Below are positions 9,908 to 22,823 of a stretch of DNA of 64,000 bases, piece by piece (position 1 is the first letter of the stretch; each line of letters begins with the position of its first letter). Under the pieces are notes generated by a model. That model saw only the letters and a list, made by a program, of their open reading frames with translations. It was not told the DNA's origin and made no database searches. The DNA is from Paramacrobiotus metropolitanus (taxonomy: Eukaryota > Tardigrada > Eutardigrada > Parachela > Macrobiotidae): the NCBI RefSeq assembly GCF_019649055.1, contig NW_026570348.1, forward strand, positions 124,001 through 188,000, written 5' to 3'. A program made the position numbers and the translations under genes.

Positions 9908-12088
9908 CTAATTCGATGAGGCATCATTCTGTCCATTGAACCAAAAACTCACAGAAAAACTAACGGATAAACTCCGAACAAAATGCCAACATCGGGCCGG
10001 AATATACAGCATATCACCCGCTTCCAGAATTCCTTCTTCGTATTTGGCTTCGCTAAATTTGGGAAACCTGTCTAAATCGGGATTTTCCACATCCACCTGC
10101 AAAAATATCCAAGGTAGAAAATAATAAAAAACGAACATTGACCAGTACACAACACGCAGGATTGTAAATTAACATTAAACATTCCGAAATTTTTTTTTAT
10201 TCTTTTTGGAAATTTTGATTCCTGCAAAAAGTAGCATTTCAAAAGAAATAAATTGAAAATTGGTGGAAAAAATTCTGCAACACATTTTATTTACGCAATA
10301 TAGGCAAGAAAGCATGGTACATATTTTCAAGCCGCTTATAAAATAATAAGTGTTTTTGGAAAGATATTTTTATGCAGGAGATAACATTTAGTTCAGGATT
10401 TCAGTTTTCGATGCGAAGTACGGCAAGTAATGTAATATCCTACCTGACTAGTATTTCCCAGCATTTTCGACTCATGCGGATACAGCCGCTCACTCTCTTC
10501 CTCCCGGTACAGCCGGATAAACTTCTCCCCCATCACCTGACACAGGAAATTCTCCTTGGGATCATAATGCAACGGCGATACGGTGCCTTCCGGCCCAAAC
10601 CACGCATTGACATCCGGCTCATCATCCCCCGCAAACGCCACATAATCCGGCGTGATAATGTCGTCCGCCAGCCCCGGCGCCTGCCGGAAGAGTTCATGCT
10701 GCGCCAGATAGGCCATCTGGCCGTCCGGATTGTCGCGAAGATAGATATAGCGATCGATAAACTGTCCGACCGTCATCAGCTGCTGCGTCCAGTCGGTATC
10801 GGTGTAGCGGCGGCCCAATTCCACCGGGACGGTGCGGGAGCCGCACACCTGCCGCAGATATTCCGGCGACCATTTGTCCAGGGCCGGCCATGTGGAGAGG
10901 GCACCCTGGATGATCACCGGAGTGTGTGTGGAGAGGTAGGTGGAGTGGAAGGCCTGCAGGGAGGGTAAGTGAACAGTGGGGATGGGATGGCGGATCGCCG
11001 GGCGGTGGGAAGGTTTGGGACGTTTGGCCGGATGCAGGTGATCGGTATCTGGAAAATTGGGGGAATCGACGGTTAACAAAATGCGAGAACATTTTAATCG
11101 GATCATGTGCATTCAGTTGAATGTGAATTACAACGGTAACAACTGCTCGTATAATCTTTTTGTGTCTAAGCATCGTTCAATTATAAATACCGCGATACAA
11201 TGAATAAAAATTAAAACCCGTTGTAATACAACTTTTAACTTGGGTTTAGAGCTTTACCGTATGATTAAAAAAATGCAACAAATTACGTAAAATACGTACG
11301 TAGTAAAACACAATAATGCTAAAAAATAATACTACTAATTATAAACATGTAAAACAATAAACATTTTTTGAACATAAAACAACATTAAACGACGGAAATA
11401 TTAGGTAAGTATATGATAATGTAAAAATGCATATGGAGCAGAAATTCGGCGAATTTTCTCCTATTTAAAACAGAAACAAAACATAAACTGCGTAATCATC
11501 ATTCCCGTAAAACGGCATTTTCAGAAACGGTAAAAACCGATGGCAAAAAAAATATTTTACGAAAATCAGAAGTAACATCTGCAGCGTCATATCTATTTCT
11601 AGTTGTAGCTTACTGCCAGCGCTACTGTGCCCGTCGTATGCTGCCACTCCACTACGATACTTCTCCACATTAGAGATGGTGTGAATGAGAATCCCCTCCC
11701 AGACATCGCCGCCCATCAGATGGCCCATATCACAGATACGAATCACTTCCTCGCCCAGCGCCTCCGTCGGCTGGCCGCCGCGCACCAGCACCGTGGCCAC
11801 GGCTTTCAGCCAGGACACCGCGGCGTACAGCGCGTGCCAGTTGGCATCCACGTCGCTCCATTTGCCCGTGTTCAGCTCCTGCCAGGCGTACAGTAAGAGG
11901 GTCTCCAGGGGCTGCAGGAGGGAAGCAGGCGCCGCTGCATCACGGGATGCATGCGCCAGGACGTCGCGGATGGCCGCATCCAGGCGGACGATCACGCGGT
12001 GTCCGACGACGCTGGCGTCCAGAATGCTGGAGGAACAGGTGGAGATGTCGCAAGGAATGTTGAGGATGTGCTTCCATGCCTCCAGCAT
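9908..12088 (-). CDS. KDM8: KDM8/JMJD5-like JmjC dioxygenase
   Basis: Three exons on the minus strand: 12088-11614, 11048-10444 and 10096-9908. They sum to 1269 nt, giving 422 aa (human about 416). An in-frame TGA upstream supports the start. The N-terminal helical part has [20 protein letters not shown], matching the KDM8 pre-JmjC region. The C-terminal JmjC domain has [49 protein letters not shown] and [19 protein letters not shown]. The HxD of HYDP (around residues 323/325) and the His of CWHF (around 401) are the expected Fe(II) ligands. Family members are 2-oxoglutarate oxygenases that hydroxylate arginines, with proposed chromatin roles. The catalytic residues are intact and no break is seen. 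Confidence 0.94.
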
Positions 12089-13990
12089 CGTGATTAGATA
12101 ATTACAGTGCTTCAAAACTCACGCAGTACGAGTTCATTTCATGCACTACAAAAATCAACTCAGGAAAAATTGTTTAAAATACAGTGGATGCTCGGCACTA
12201 ATGCTGGCAACTTAATTGTGAAATTTCTAACGGTTTCAAACCTTAAAATCTACAACTGAAAAAGCGATAAAATTAGAGCGAATAAAATCTACTCCGTTCT
12301 CGCGTAGATGTTCGCATTCTAAAAAGGCAAACCGCAAAAGCACAGACTTGTAAGTTGTAACAGCTGTCCTGGGAAGGTCGGTCCTTCGACCGCCGCGGAT
12401 TATTAAAAAAAAATTCTTACTGTAATATGACAAACTACTATAATACGACAAACAAACTGTCCAGATGCCGAGTCAACCTGCAATATTTCGTACGCCATTT
12501 CAGAAATTCCAGATGCAAAAAACAACAACAGTTTCCATAAAGAATGGTTTCGAATAAAATTCGAGAGATACAATTAGATGCCAATATAGTACTTAATTAA
12601 GTCGTAAGTTGTTACTGCTGTGCAACGAAATCTTGTCGTTAGAATTAATACGAGTGCAAAAATTAATTCTATACAAGTATCGGTCGCGCTAGCGCGCGAC
12701 CAGTTGTGTTCAAGGTATGGAGGAATGAAAGAAATTACAAAATATACCTCGTACACCAATAAAATATTTCAAATATAAAACCCCACCGAGGCCAGCTACG
12801 AAAATGTTTTAAACATGTAGAAATGCGGACAGCTTTCGAGCTTTCCGGTTAAAATCGATCAGTTTATAAAAACTGTAATAATCTCCGTAGTTTTTCTTTT
12901 TGTTTGTCTTTTTCATGTTTTTAATGTAACTTTATATTGCTGATCTAGCCAACTCAAAACTTGACTTTTTTGGTACGACAGATAGTATTTAAACGGTGAT
13001 AAATGGATGGCGTGGGATCACTTACACCATGCCCATAAAACACCATTCAGCCGATATTTTAGCGCAGAATTAATGGAAACTTGTGGAAACAATTAATAGT
13101 TGCTCAAAGTGACCTCGCAGACTGCATCTTTAGCTACTAACTGCAAGATTTTCAGCCATTCAGCCATCTGTTCAGTATTTATTAAAATAAATTAAATACA
13201 TATTTATTAGATTTAGAGGTTAGTGAATACCTAAGCTGCCACCAGTACCACAGAGCCGCTACGTTAGTGAATCCAGTAAGTTAACGGGCCGCGGGCCGGC
13301 TCTAAGATATTCGTATAAATTAGACACTTCAGACCGTGAGATATTGGGGTACTCAGATTTCTAAATATTTTTAAAATTTAGAAACTCTGGAGGCTAAAAG
13401 TATTAGAGGTAACGGCCCCGCGCAGCGGGGCCGAGTCGAAATATTTAGAAATTCTTGAAATGTAAAAGCTTTAAAGCTGACTTTGGATGAATTTCTAGTT
13501 ATTTTGAGGTAATCGAACGAATTTAAGAACGAAAAAATAAGGACGTAAGGATACATGAATCTATTGATATATTTTGCATTATACTCGTACTACTTTATTA
13601 ATGGTGGTATGAGTATAAAATGATTATAAATACACAAATTAATAAGTGACTGCACAAAAGGCCTTCCGCATTTCGCAGATATGACATCCTATTCCTAATA
13701 ACGGTGCTGCCATTAAAGCAACATAAGTACAGATGAGTTACTAATGGGTACAAATTATTGAGTACTACATTACAATTTCAAGTTTAAAATGCCACGAACT
13801 GGGTGCAGTAAGCTCAACATGCACTCATATCAACGAAAGACAACCCATCACACCAATTCGAAAGAGATCGTTCGAAATTTTCTACAGCATTTAGATAAAA
13901 CCGCTGCCGAACAACGGACGGGCATTTCGCGAGAACGACAACATTGTATATACAATTGTACCATGGTATATAGTATTTTCCCGGAAATTA
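12089..13990. other. AT-rich intergenic region with two GC-rich palindromes
   Basis: No supported exon. Two sharply GC-rich, self-complementary spots stand out from the AT-rich background: near 12681-12701 (GGTCGCGCTAGCGCGCGACC) and near 13412-13430 (GGCCCCGC, 3 nt, GCGGGGCC). The second has a GGGCCGCGGGCC run about 130 bp upstream. They may be relics of inverted-repeat elements. Confidence 0.45.
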
Positions 13991-13993
13991 GCA

Positions 13994-14039
13994 GTTGTTC
14001 GTTATATTGGCAAATATATTTGCCAATACAACGAACAAC
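13994..14039. repeat. 46-bp loopless palindrome at the edge of the sulfatase pseudogene
   Basis: Arms of 23 nt, GTTGTTCGTTATATTGGCAA at the left, meet with no spacer and differ at a single position. It directly abuts the first recognisable sulfatase-like sequence. Confidence 0.85.
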
Positions 14040-15600
14040 TACTCTGCTACTTTCCGGAGCGGATGACGGCCAAGGCCGAGCAAATCATACACGATCAAGA
14101 TCCCAACCACAGCCCGTTCTATCTACTTCCCCACGCCCGTTCCGCACAATGGTATTGATCAGTTCGGCGCCGTATTACAAGTTATGCCCAAGTATCAACT
14201 GCGTCCGCTGGTTCGCTCCTTCACGGACCAGTTTCGCGAACGCAAAAAGCAGCTTAGGAAGCTCCTGCATTCGACGTGACATGATAGTGCACTGGTGAGT
14301 TTTTTATGCTGAACAGAAAACAAATTAATAAACTCTAGCGCTACTGAAGTGTCGTAATAACACTAAGAATCTTGCGCATCGATGGATGACCTTTACACTG
14401 CGTATATATTAGCATTCCGCGTAGTGGAATAAGAACAAACCTAACGAATACATTAAAAGTCACCCCGCTGTGCGAAATTTGATTTCAGGGCTCATTCAGG
14501 TCGTGGACGAACAGTTTAAACGCTTAGTGGACGCTTTGACGTATATCGGCGCCATTAACAACACCATTTAACAGTGTTTATTGCCGATAACGCGGCGTCA
14601 TTGGTGGGCACGACCTCCATCGGACGGGGCGCCAACCGCGGCAGTAACTGGCCACTGCGTTTGGGCAAGGGCTCGCTGTTTGAAGGCGGAGTGCGGTCGT
14701 TCATCTCGTCACCGGCACTACAGCGCCGCGGTCACATAACCAATCAGCTCATTCACATCACCGACTGGCTGCCGACGTTGTATGAAGCAGCCGGTGGAAA
14801 CCTGGACGATCTCCATAAGAATTGCCAGCATGAGCCAGTGGACGTCTTTAACACAAGGGCTCAATTATGGGCCAAGCAGGGAGCTGGTGAACAACATCGA
14901 TTCCAGAACGGGAGCGTACGCTATAATCTACCAGGATAAATACGGAGGACCGTATAAAATTTACGGTTAGTTTTGTACGATCTTATAGAAACGTGAAATT
15001 TACTTGTCGTCTACAATATATATGCATATCAAACTGTAAAAAAAAATCTCTTTCCGTTAATAGCGTGCTGTCATTATAAATCTGACCTTTCAGGCGGGAA
15101 CCTTTGTATGCATACTTATTTTGGATAGTAAGTTCACAAACTAGAAAACAGTTTCTAATGCTGGCAAATCGCTCAAAAAATGCTTGAAAAGAACACGAAC
15201 CTTTTGCCCTTTTCGCATAGTACTGCGTTTAATGCTACTCGTGGTAAAGAATACGTAGGGCGTATTGTTGTGGGGAAACGGAAGGCACTACACGCGGTAA
15301 TTCAATGAAAATCTGGATTCCCACATCAGTACGGTGCAATTTCCCAGAAGGCGAGGAAGTATGGACCTGTCGACCATATCTGAGCGACTGCTTATTCGAC
15401 CTAATTAACGATCCATGCGAGACCATCAATATCGCCTCATTTTATCCGCGTATACTGAAGATGCTCCGACAAAAACTCAGCGTGTATAATCAGTCGGTGT
15501 ACCCGTTCCAGTATAAGCGCTTCCCATCCTGACCTCCATTAGGGTTGTGGACGCCCTGGCTGGATCGCGACCAGGTGTACGATGCTGATCCGCTGACACA
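14040..15600 (+). pseudogene. Arylsulfatase (ARSB/I/J-type) pseudogene, C-terminal two thirds
   Basis: Sulfatase segments follow in order but in shifting frames. FYLLP jumps frame at about 14120 to reach IYFPTPVPHNGIDQFG. Next come QVVDEQFKRLVDAL and NNTI, then a shift at about 14568 to VFIADNAAS. NWPLRLGKGSLFEGGVRSF and HITDWLPTLYEAAGG follow, then a shift near 14840 to GLNYGPSRELVNNIDSR. After an intron, CLFDLINDPCETINIA leads to an in-frame stop at 15530-15532 just before GLWTPWLD. The N-terminal CxPSR active-site region is absent. Three frame changes and one stop make a functional hydrolase very unlikely. The identification rests on the family motifs NNTIvvF.sDN, GGKGSLFEGGVR and DPCE.NIA. 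Confidence 0.85.
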
Positions 15601-17295
15601 TACAAGTAGCACATTCATGCCGACATCGCTTGTTAAATTCGAAACTGTCTACCGGTATAATCGGTTTGTAAACGTTCTAGATCTCCCAGCTCAAAAGGAG
15701 CGGTCAGCGGAAAGTCATAAGATGCCGGCCATATATGCGTAATCATATGCAAGGACAAAAATTAATATATTTGCTACGGTAGGTGTTGTTACTGCTGTCT
15801 GATGTCCTCCTATGATTGTATTGTTATTGGTAGCTTGCCCTGTTGTTATTAAAAGCGGGAAATTCAAAATACGTCGGCTTGTACCATTTTGGCGAGCTAT
15901 CGGATTGAGTTCGTAGTACTCAATCATCGCTTTTTCTTTATTCAGCATGCATAATGACCTGCAGCGCTAGTGAGTAATACCAGCTAAACAAAAATAAAAA
16001 AGCGTCCAAAGCTCCCTATGGTTAGCCTTCTTCCTACAGATATTGCCTGAATTGCGAATTGCAATACGTAGGTTTGTTCGGTCCGCAGAACTACGGTATT
16101 AGCCAATGTATCCGTATACCAATATGGCAACATCACAGATTAATCATGGCTGAACTCGGCAACCGTTGCCCAATATCCTAATAAGTTGACCGCGCATGCT
16201 CATGATATCTCATCATCAACGTAATTCATTTGGGGGTTTCCTTAAGCGGTTGCCTGGCTGGTTTCTTGATGCAGAACTCCGAGTTCCAGTGAAAGGGATC
16301 AGCGGTATGCATTGTGCATTTTAACAGAGCCGCGCCTATCAGGCATTGTCAGGTTTGCACGCACAGTGACCCCCATCTGTACCGCTGTGTTAATTATTAG
16401 CAGGATATCGAGTCGATATTACCGACACTCCCATAGAAATCATATCCGTGAAGTGCCTGCCGATAGTGGCGGATGTATTGGGTACAAACAACGGCACTAA
16501 TTGTGTTGCATATTGTACAACAGGACAAAAATGATTACCCATTCAGCGTGAATCCTATTTAATTTCAATCTCGCGACAATCAGCGGCTACGTCAGTGCAT
16601 CCTTGCAGCTAACATTTTGTGGTTACACACTTATACTGGTTCGTGGGCGGCCGTAGACAAATAAGCCTTCTTATTTATGAACGTATCGCGTTTCAGGGTG
16701 GCACGGTTTACATAATTATTGTTGCAACATTCTCCCACACGGACAAAAACTGTACGTTGATTCTAAAGCATTGCTATAGATGTAGAAAAAATGTTGCATA
16801 TTACACTTATTTGAGTTACTTACTACTGTACTCGTACTAGTCAAGATCTTGTTGTATACGTTTAACATGCGCATGTAATTAAAACTGCAACGCATGCACT
16901 ATTCATCATTTTTTTCAAAGTTTAAATTTCGATCATTTCAAGTAGTGTAAACCTGGGTTAGTCCATCTGATCTGTGAACTGACTGCTGTCGATTAAAGCG
17001 TTATGACAAAACAACCTTATGACATAATAATTAGCTATAACTTTAAAGTGAAACCGAATCTGTTTACGCACCAGGAGATATCTAATACTCATCCAGGCAT
17101 ATAGAGCCTCCCGGAGACGCGCCAGGTGACCTAACAACGAGATGCAGCCGATAATCTTTCCTTCATCATTCATCCTTGGCTTTAAATGCATCAAAATCAG
17201 TGGATGTCGTTGAATTATAGTGTGATTGTTTTTTCTCATGCGAGTGACCTTTTATAAAATTGCGATTTGCGATTGGCCTTTCGGTTGATATCAGA
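15601..17295. other. Intergenic, no gene seen
   Basis: AT-rich sequence after the sulfatase pseudogene. Scattered open frames lack family motifs, codon bias or plausible splice structure. I see nothing supportable here. Confidence 0.4.
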
Positions 17296-17772
17296 ATGAT
17301 TTCAGTGAATGTTTTCTTATCGGTGATATTGCATTGTGCAGTAAGTGTCGTTAGTGTCTCCGCGTTTGTCCATCGTTATTCAAGCCCGTTTGACGACCTT
17401 CAGCCGGTGACGGAGCCGCCAGTCACTCGGGTGCAAATGTTACCAAATCCACTCGCACCGAAAGCGAAACCTCACTCGGTGGCGTATCAAGCACTGGTCT
17501 CGCAAGTCAATCGTTATGCTAGTATGCTGACCGGCATTAGAAGAAAGCACAAGACCGGACCAATGGCGGAGTTGCAGTCGCCCGTTGAGGCGCCAGTGAA
17601 GACTGGCTCGCCCTTCTTTGACCATAGCCTGCTAAAAACTCTGGATCCCTTTATGGCAGCGCCACCGTCGCGTCACGATGTTCGTACGATTGCTCCGCAG
17701 CTGACCCACCGGAAATCAACTTTCTTACTTCCGGAGAAAACCTACAGAAATTTACCTCCACGAATCGGATGA
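17296..17772 (+). CDS. Predicted secreted protein, 158 aa, unrecognised
   Basis: A single open frame from ATG 17296 to TGA 17770-17772. I chose this methionine because it begins a clear signal peptide (MISVNVFLSVILHCAVSVVS), which the upstream in-frame codons would bury. The mature part is Pro/Ser/Thr-rich and basic (PVTEPPVTRVQMLPNPLAPK) with no cysteines and no domain I recognise. Dibasic and tribasic sites (RRKHK) could allow processing of a precursor, but that is inference. GC content is higher than the flanks, which supports coding. Confidence 0.55.
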   Translation: MISVNVFLSVILHCAVSVVSVSAFVHRYSSPFDDLQPVTEPPVTRVQMLPNPLAPKAKPHSVAYQALVSQVNRYASMLTGIRRKHKTGPMAELQSPVEAPVKTGSPFFDHSLLKTLDPFMAAPPSRHDVRTIAPQLTHRKSTFLLPEKTYRNLPPRIG

Positions 17773-19837
17773 CCCTTAGTATTGTATCTAAATTGCGCTT
17801 TGAATTGACAGCACCGAAATTTTCGTATTCTGTACATTTGTTTCGCTGTCACGAAACTCTTTCTTGTAAATACTCCGCAAGATTTTTTCTCGAGCTGTGA
17901 AAATTTATTGTACAAATAGCAAAATAATTCTTTATACCGATGCGCGTTAGTACATGTAAGTACATGGAAGACTTTTTGTGAAGCGATGTTTACTCATGGT
18001 GTTGTCCATAAAGCATACAGGCTGAGATTATGGTGTGTGGAGATTATGTTGAAACTTACACGACGTTTGTCAGGTATCAATATAGAATTTAAAGAAATGA
18101 CTCGCAATTTACAAATATCTGCGTATGGACTATACCAAGATATATAGGGTAAACCATTATACCTTGACTATACTGTCACCTGTGTAATGTGTACTCTGTA
18201 CATACCACTATTTTTCATCATATACGTATATCTACCGTATAATAATAATCGTTGAATTTTACTAACAAACCTGCATCTGCTATGCTTAGACGTCATCGTC
18301 CCTATAAAAAGCATCTTACATGTTTGTTCATATATTATACGGGTCACCAAAATTAATTACTGCAAAAAGGTTATGGCTAGGCGTTTGCATATGCGACATG
18401 ACAAAGCAGATCAGAATCTGATACGTAGTTTTGCACCGGTATAATGGTTTTCTACTACCTGGGATTAGATTCTCCGGGCCTCCGGCTGCTTACCTAAACA
18501 CTGCATGACTGCGTAAGCAGCATACGATATTTGTATGGAGATCGACGCATGCGAGATTAGCGTTTAGGCAATAAGAAATTAGAATTATGCTGGCCGACCG
18601 ACTATCTCGGTTAAATTAAGTACTTAATGAAACCCTTAGTTTGCCACGTGCGTGTAGGAAAACGTGATTTATTCAACATTATTGTTTCCATGAAGTCAGC
18701 TGACACGTGCTAGAGATTTAATCCACTCTACATGACGCCCCCAGGACATGCTGGGGTGCTGTTTCAGTCTCGAACAGCACCCACAAATCTTAAATCCGGA
18801 GGAAACATAAATAACATTGTTCGCTGCTGTTATACCACAAAGGCAAAAAGTCGTAAACTGAATTAATACGATCGGCATATGGATGGTTACGCCTCAGTTA
18901 ATTCGTATGGAAGACAAAGCTGATGCGGGTAAAACTGGTATACCGAACAGGTGATCTTATAATCTATCATAACAGGCTGTCCACGTATGGCACTAACAAT
19001 AAGCGCCAAATAAAGACGCGACGTCCCCGTAATTATAAGGCCTTTTCCGTTAGGAGGTCTGTTAACTAAAACGCCGGCGACTGGTTTCGATCGATGTACG
19101 TATTTCGTACCACATATTAAGTATCGTAATAATATTATGTTTCGTATGTACTGTATATATATTTGAGAATAAGTAAGCAATCAAATTTGTATCAGTAACT
19201 GTTGTGTCCGGGAGTTAGAACCAACACCGTACGTACTACTTTAAATGCACACAACGTCGTACTATATATTCTGCACCATTCACTATTCACCCGCTTCACT
19301 ATTCTGCACCTGCAAAGCACTGAGTTGAACTAACCTTCGGATCCCTTCCTATAGTATCCTCAATTATGTGAGCAGTAATGGTCTGACCTTAGAGGGGAAC
19401 AGATTTATGGGATGACTTACGTGCAATTTCACCACTGAACGAAAATTTCCGGGCCACACCGCTCGGAAGAGCAATAAAGTATCACATTGTTACGTAAGTA
19501 CAAATTAACATTGCGGGCACATTTCAGAACTCGCTTACATTATAATTAAATAATAACCGCTAGGTTCTTTTTTAACGCTTGGCATGTATCTGTACGTGGG
19601 TCACTAAGGTCACTCGTTGTATATCGCACTGCCGAAACTATATAAGCGACTAGGCTTCTCCAAAATGGTTATCTCGTTGAAAGTTGCTGTATTAAAGTGG
19701 AAGCCAGTTTAACTATCCAGTATTAACTTGTGACTTATGCGCTTTTGTGCGTTTTTGTAATGGAACGCGATCGTGTGACGAAGGAGGCTTGTATTAGCCG
19801 TTTTTCGGTATAAAAAAAACACAGCCTTTATTGCGTC
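17773..19837. other. Intergenic, AT-rich
   Basis: No gene is supported. A possible hairpin lies at about 18757-18784 (GGTGCTGTT paired with AACAGCACC around a 9-nt loop). The rest is unremarkable. Confidence 0.4.
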
Positions 19838-19913
19838 TTCGTGTAAGGTTAGCCAGGCTAACCTTCGTGTAAGGTTAGCCACACAGTACAAATCGTTGTG
19901 TGGCTAACCTTAA
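19838..19913. repeat. Nested inverted and direct repeats upstream of the receptor-like gene
   Basis: CTTCGTGTAAGGTTAGCC occurs twice (19838 and about 19863). AAGGTTAGCC (19845-19854) faces GGCTAACCTT (19856-19865) across 1 nt. AAGGTTAGCCACACA (19871-19885) faces its exact reverse complement at 19898-19912. It ends ten bases before the first ATG of the receptor-like frame. Confidence 0.85.
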
Positions 19914-19922
19914 GCGCAGACA

Positions 19923-21902
19923 ATGGCCATCTGCAAAAAGCTAAATCGTGTACGTCAGCGTGTATTCCAGTTTGGGTGCTGGGTTATGGTTATTGTGCTC
20001 CACGTGCCAGCCACGGTGCTGGTGTGGGGTGACTATTATTTGCAGCCAGCAGCAACATCCGACAATGACATCATCTCGTGTCAAAGAGACTTCTTTTGTT
20101 TCTTCATCAATACCGAATCACAGCTCTACCCGACTATTTCGCTGTTCTGTTTGGCGACATTTGCATTTAATAGCCGACTATTTATCAGTGCACTGGTTCA
20201 CATGAAACGCCTGGTTATCTTACTAAAAAGGTCCACATTTCTCACAGCAGCTGGGAAAGGGTTGGATTGCCGTGCATGTGGTCAGTTTCTCGTTTTTGGC
20301 GCATGCCGTTGTTACGTTTGTGAAGCTGTTGAAAATTAGTCAGGAAAATTTCAATATGACTAATTTTGCCTTTTTTAATGTGACGGTACATGACCGGCAG
20401 TTAGGTCAGACGGCAATCGGATTAGGGAGCATGCTAGTATTTCAAATCGTTCACTCGGCTCTAATTCTTCTTCTGCTCGGATTTGGTCACACTGCTAAGT
20501 TTTTTTCCCAACAAATGCGACAACATATCGAAAATGGAATTTTTAGCGGTAATGCATATTTTAGCGGTAATACAAGCGCTAGAACATAAACTAGCGAAAC
20601 TGTTTGACCATACTAATGCCTTTATCGGCTGGCCGATCGTTGCGCTGTTCATCGCCTTTTTGGTTTCTGCTGTTGTGTGTGTTCCCCAGATGCTTGAGCA
20701 GGATCAAAAACTCAACACCGCAGCGATCGCCAGTTTTCTGGCATTTCCACTGTATTATGGCTGTTTGATAATTTTTATCGTGATTTCCGCGGAATGGGCT
20801 GCTGAACAGGTACTGGTACGATACTTGTTCACTGACCTTTTAGGGCAAATAAGACATGCACTATCGTCACATTCATCGTTTCCGTTATCTGCTTGCCATA
20901 AAATATTATGCTAAATTTAATGTCATAAACAGAAATACGTATTGAATATTAATTAATATTAATTAATCCCAGATCCAACGTACCGTGTACGGCGTGCACA
21001 TAAGTGACTATGTCACTGCGTTCAATCAATATCCTCACAGTGGTTATACTTGTAAGCAGTAATTAATTTTTATTTTCTTTAGTTAACAATTTTATAGGCA
21101 AATTGTTCCTAAATTTTGAAAAGTTCATGTTAATCTTGCTGTTATCCTGCTTTAGAGATTCCAGACCATCAAAACTTGGTACAGTTACAGCATGAGAGCA
21201 AGTCGCAGTAATGTGCGTGTAAGTACATACTTATGTAAACGTCCATTTATGGTTTATCAACTTTCCCTGTATTAGTGGCATAATACGAAGCCGGAAATAT
21301 TTATTTCTGTAACATTAATTTCACCCGACGACGGTTTGGTCAAAAGTTGTCGGATTTTGATGCTACATTTCTTTCGCGTGTTGGCACGGGTTGGACCGTA
21401 TATACTGGAGCGCGGGACAGGCTCCACTCCCATCAGTGAAGACAATGAATCTGCGTTTAGCCAGAACCGCCCATCACTGGAACTGTACAATATCAGTTGC
21501 AAATACTTCACTGCCGCGAAGCTGCTTTCTTTAAACCGTGCCGCATTGTTGCAGGTATTTCATAACGGTGTTTACTGTATGTATTTATATGATGTTTTTT
21601 CTCCGTTGACAGACACATAATCTTGTACATACGTATGTATACAGAACACAGTATGTATACAGAACACAGTATTATAGCGCTAGCACATGTTAATACGGTT
21701 CCGCAACGGAATCTTTGCTGTAGGCTGTAGCGCACTTTCCTAAATCATAAGGGTGCTGCCTATTCGATCATACAAATGCTGATTGATTAATAATGTTCGT
21801 ATTCATATTTTGTCGTAGATGGCAGCTTATTTGGTGACCATTGTGACATTTATGTGGGCGCGGCGTGGACAACCGCCATCCGCTGCTGCTGCGCTGCAGT
21901 GA
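19923..21902 (+). pseudogene. Gustatory-receptor-like 7TM gene with two frameshifts
   Basis: Hydrophobic segments (VMVIVLHVPATVLVW, SALILLLLGFGHTAK, PIVALFIAFLVSAVV, YYGCLIIFIVISAEW) run through three reading frames in one exon (19923 to about 20809). Frame changes lie near 20260 (beside GGGAAAGGG) and near 20540-20580. Further exons at about 21308-21554 and 21819-21902 join as FTAAKLLSLNRAALLQ and MAAYLVTIVTFMW. This order (F.ln...L......TY) is the C-terminal signature of the arthropod-type Gr/7tm_7 family. An 18-bp tandem repeat lies at 20541-20575. It is either a decaying chemoreceptor or an intact one with sequencing indels; both shifts are single-base type. The exact exon 2 start and a linking small exon near 21190 are uncertain. 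Confidence 0.65.
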
Positions 21903-22577
21903 CCTGTGGCACGTCACCGCTATGGAACCTACGCGAAATAAAGTTTAAGTTTCCCATCAAAATTCTGCGCGTGTTATTACCATGCATGCATGAAAACGGG
22001 AATGCTTTCATAGTAATTCAATGGGAATACAGATTACACGAGTGCTGATTACTGATTAGCTAGCTAGTCATGTAATTGAAAATGTGCAGTTTCGCTGTGC
22101 AGCTTTTGAGTTTTCCGATGATCTCGACAGTCATATTATAATACCTATGAACTTTTTAATTATACGAACTACCTTTTCTGTGAGAGCGTTCATTTTGCAG
22201 AGTGATTGATGCTTTTTAATTAGATTATCTTCGTCTGTACTACATAAGTGAGAAATACCAGGAGTATAACTTAAATAATACTTGAGCGCAAGGCGTTGCC
22301 GTTTGTTAATTATTAAATATATTATACTGAATAACATTATTCCTAGTAACGTAGAGCAGTTTCAAGACTTAGCAACCAAAAATCGTAAAAAAGTGCGCAC
22401 GTACTTAGCAGAAACCGTCTGCAGTTCATTTGCATACTATTTTTCACAAAAACTTTCCCCAGATCATAAAGAAATATTTTGTCAGATCCAGTGACGGTAC
22501 GCATTACGCTCGATTTATCACTCTCAGCATCAGCATACCGTAAGATTGGTCGTAACAAATTTTAGCATTCTGATAGA
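21903..22577. other. Intergenic between receptor-like gene and small secreted gene
   Basis: No coding feature. It presumably contains the promoter of the secreted-peptide gene that starts at 22578. Confidence 0.4.
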
Positions 22578-22823
22578 ATGTCCACTGTCCGAGTATGCTT
22601 GGTTGTAATCTGCATCGCTGCCGTTTTCCACGGCAGTCTTGCACAGTGGTATAATCAGCCAGACCAGTACGCCTTTGCCGCTCGTCAAATGCAACACCCC
22701 TATGCCTATGCCGACGATTACTCATATGGACGCGGCATGCCCGCCCCGGACAGCGCCTACAATATGATGGCCCCGGAACGAAGCCGACGGGGTTCTTACC
22801 AGGCGCATATTTTTAAAGGATAA
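22578..22823 (+). CDS. Small secreted protein, 81 aa, Tyr/Gln/Met-rich
   Basis: ATG 22578 to TAA. The first 22 residues (MSTVRVCLVVICIAAVFHGS, then LA) form a typical signal peptide. The mature part begins QWYNQPDQYAF and contains YAYADDYSYGRGMPAPDSAY, then MMAPERSRRG. The RSRRG tribasic site followed by a short tail is prohormone-like, but no amidation Gly-Lys/Arg repeat is seen. AATAAA near 22902 supports transcript termination. I do not recognise a family. Confidence 0.6.
   Translation: MSTVRVCLVVICIAAVFHGSLAQWYNQPDQYAFAARQMQHPYAYADDYSYGRGMPAPDSAYNMMAPERSRRGSYQAHIFKG

Noticed and set aside
10372-10968. 198-aa plus-strand frame opposite KDM8
   Set aside because: Shadow of KDM8 exon 2 on the opposite strand; the JmjC motifs are unambiguous on the minus strand.
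13789-14298. 169-aa frame at the start of the sulfatase region
   Set aside because: It runs through the palindrome and changes frame relative to the sulfatase motifs, so it is not a real protein.
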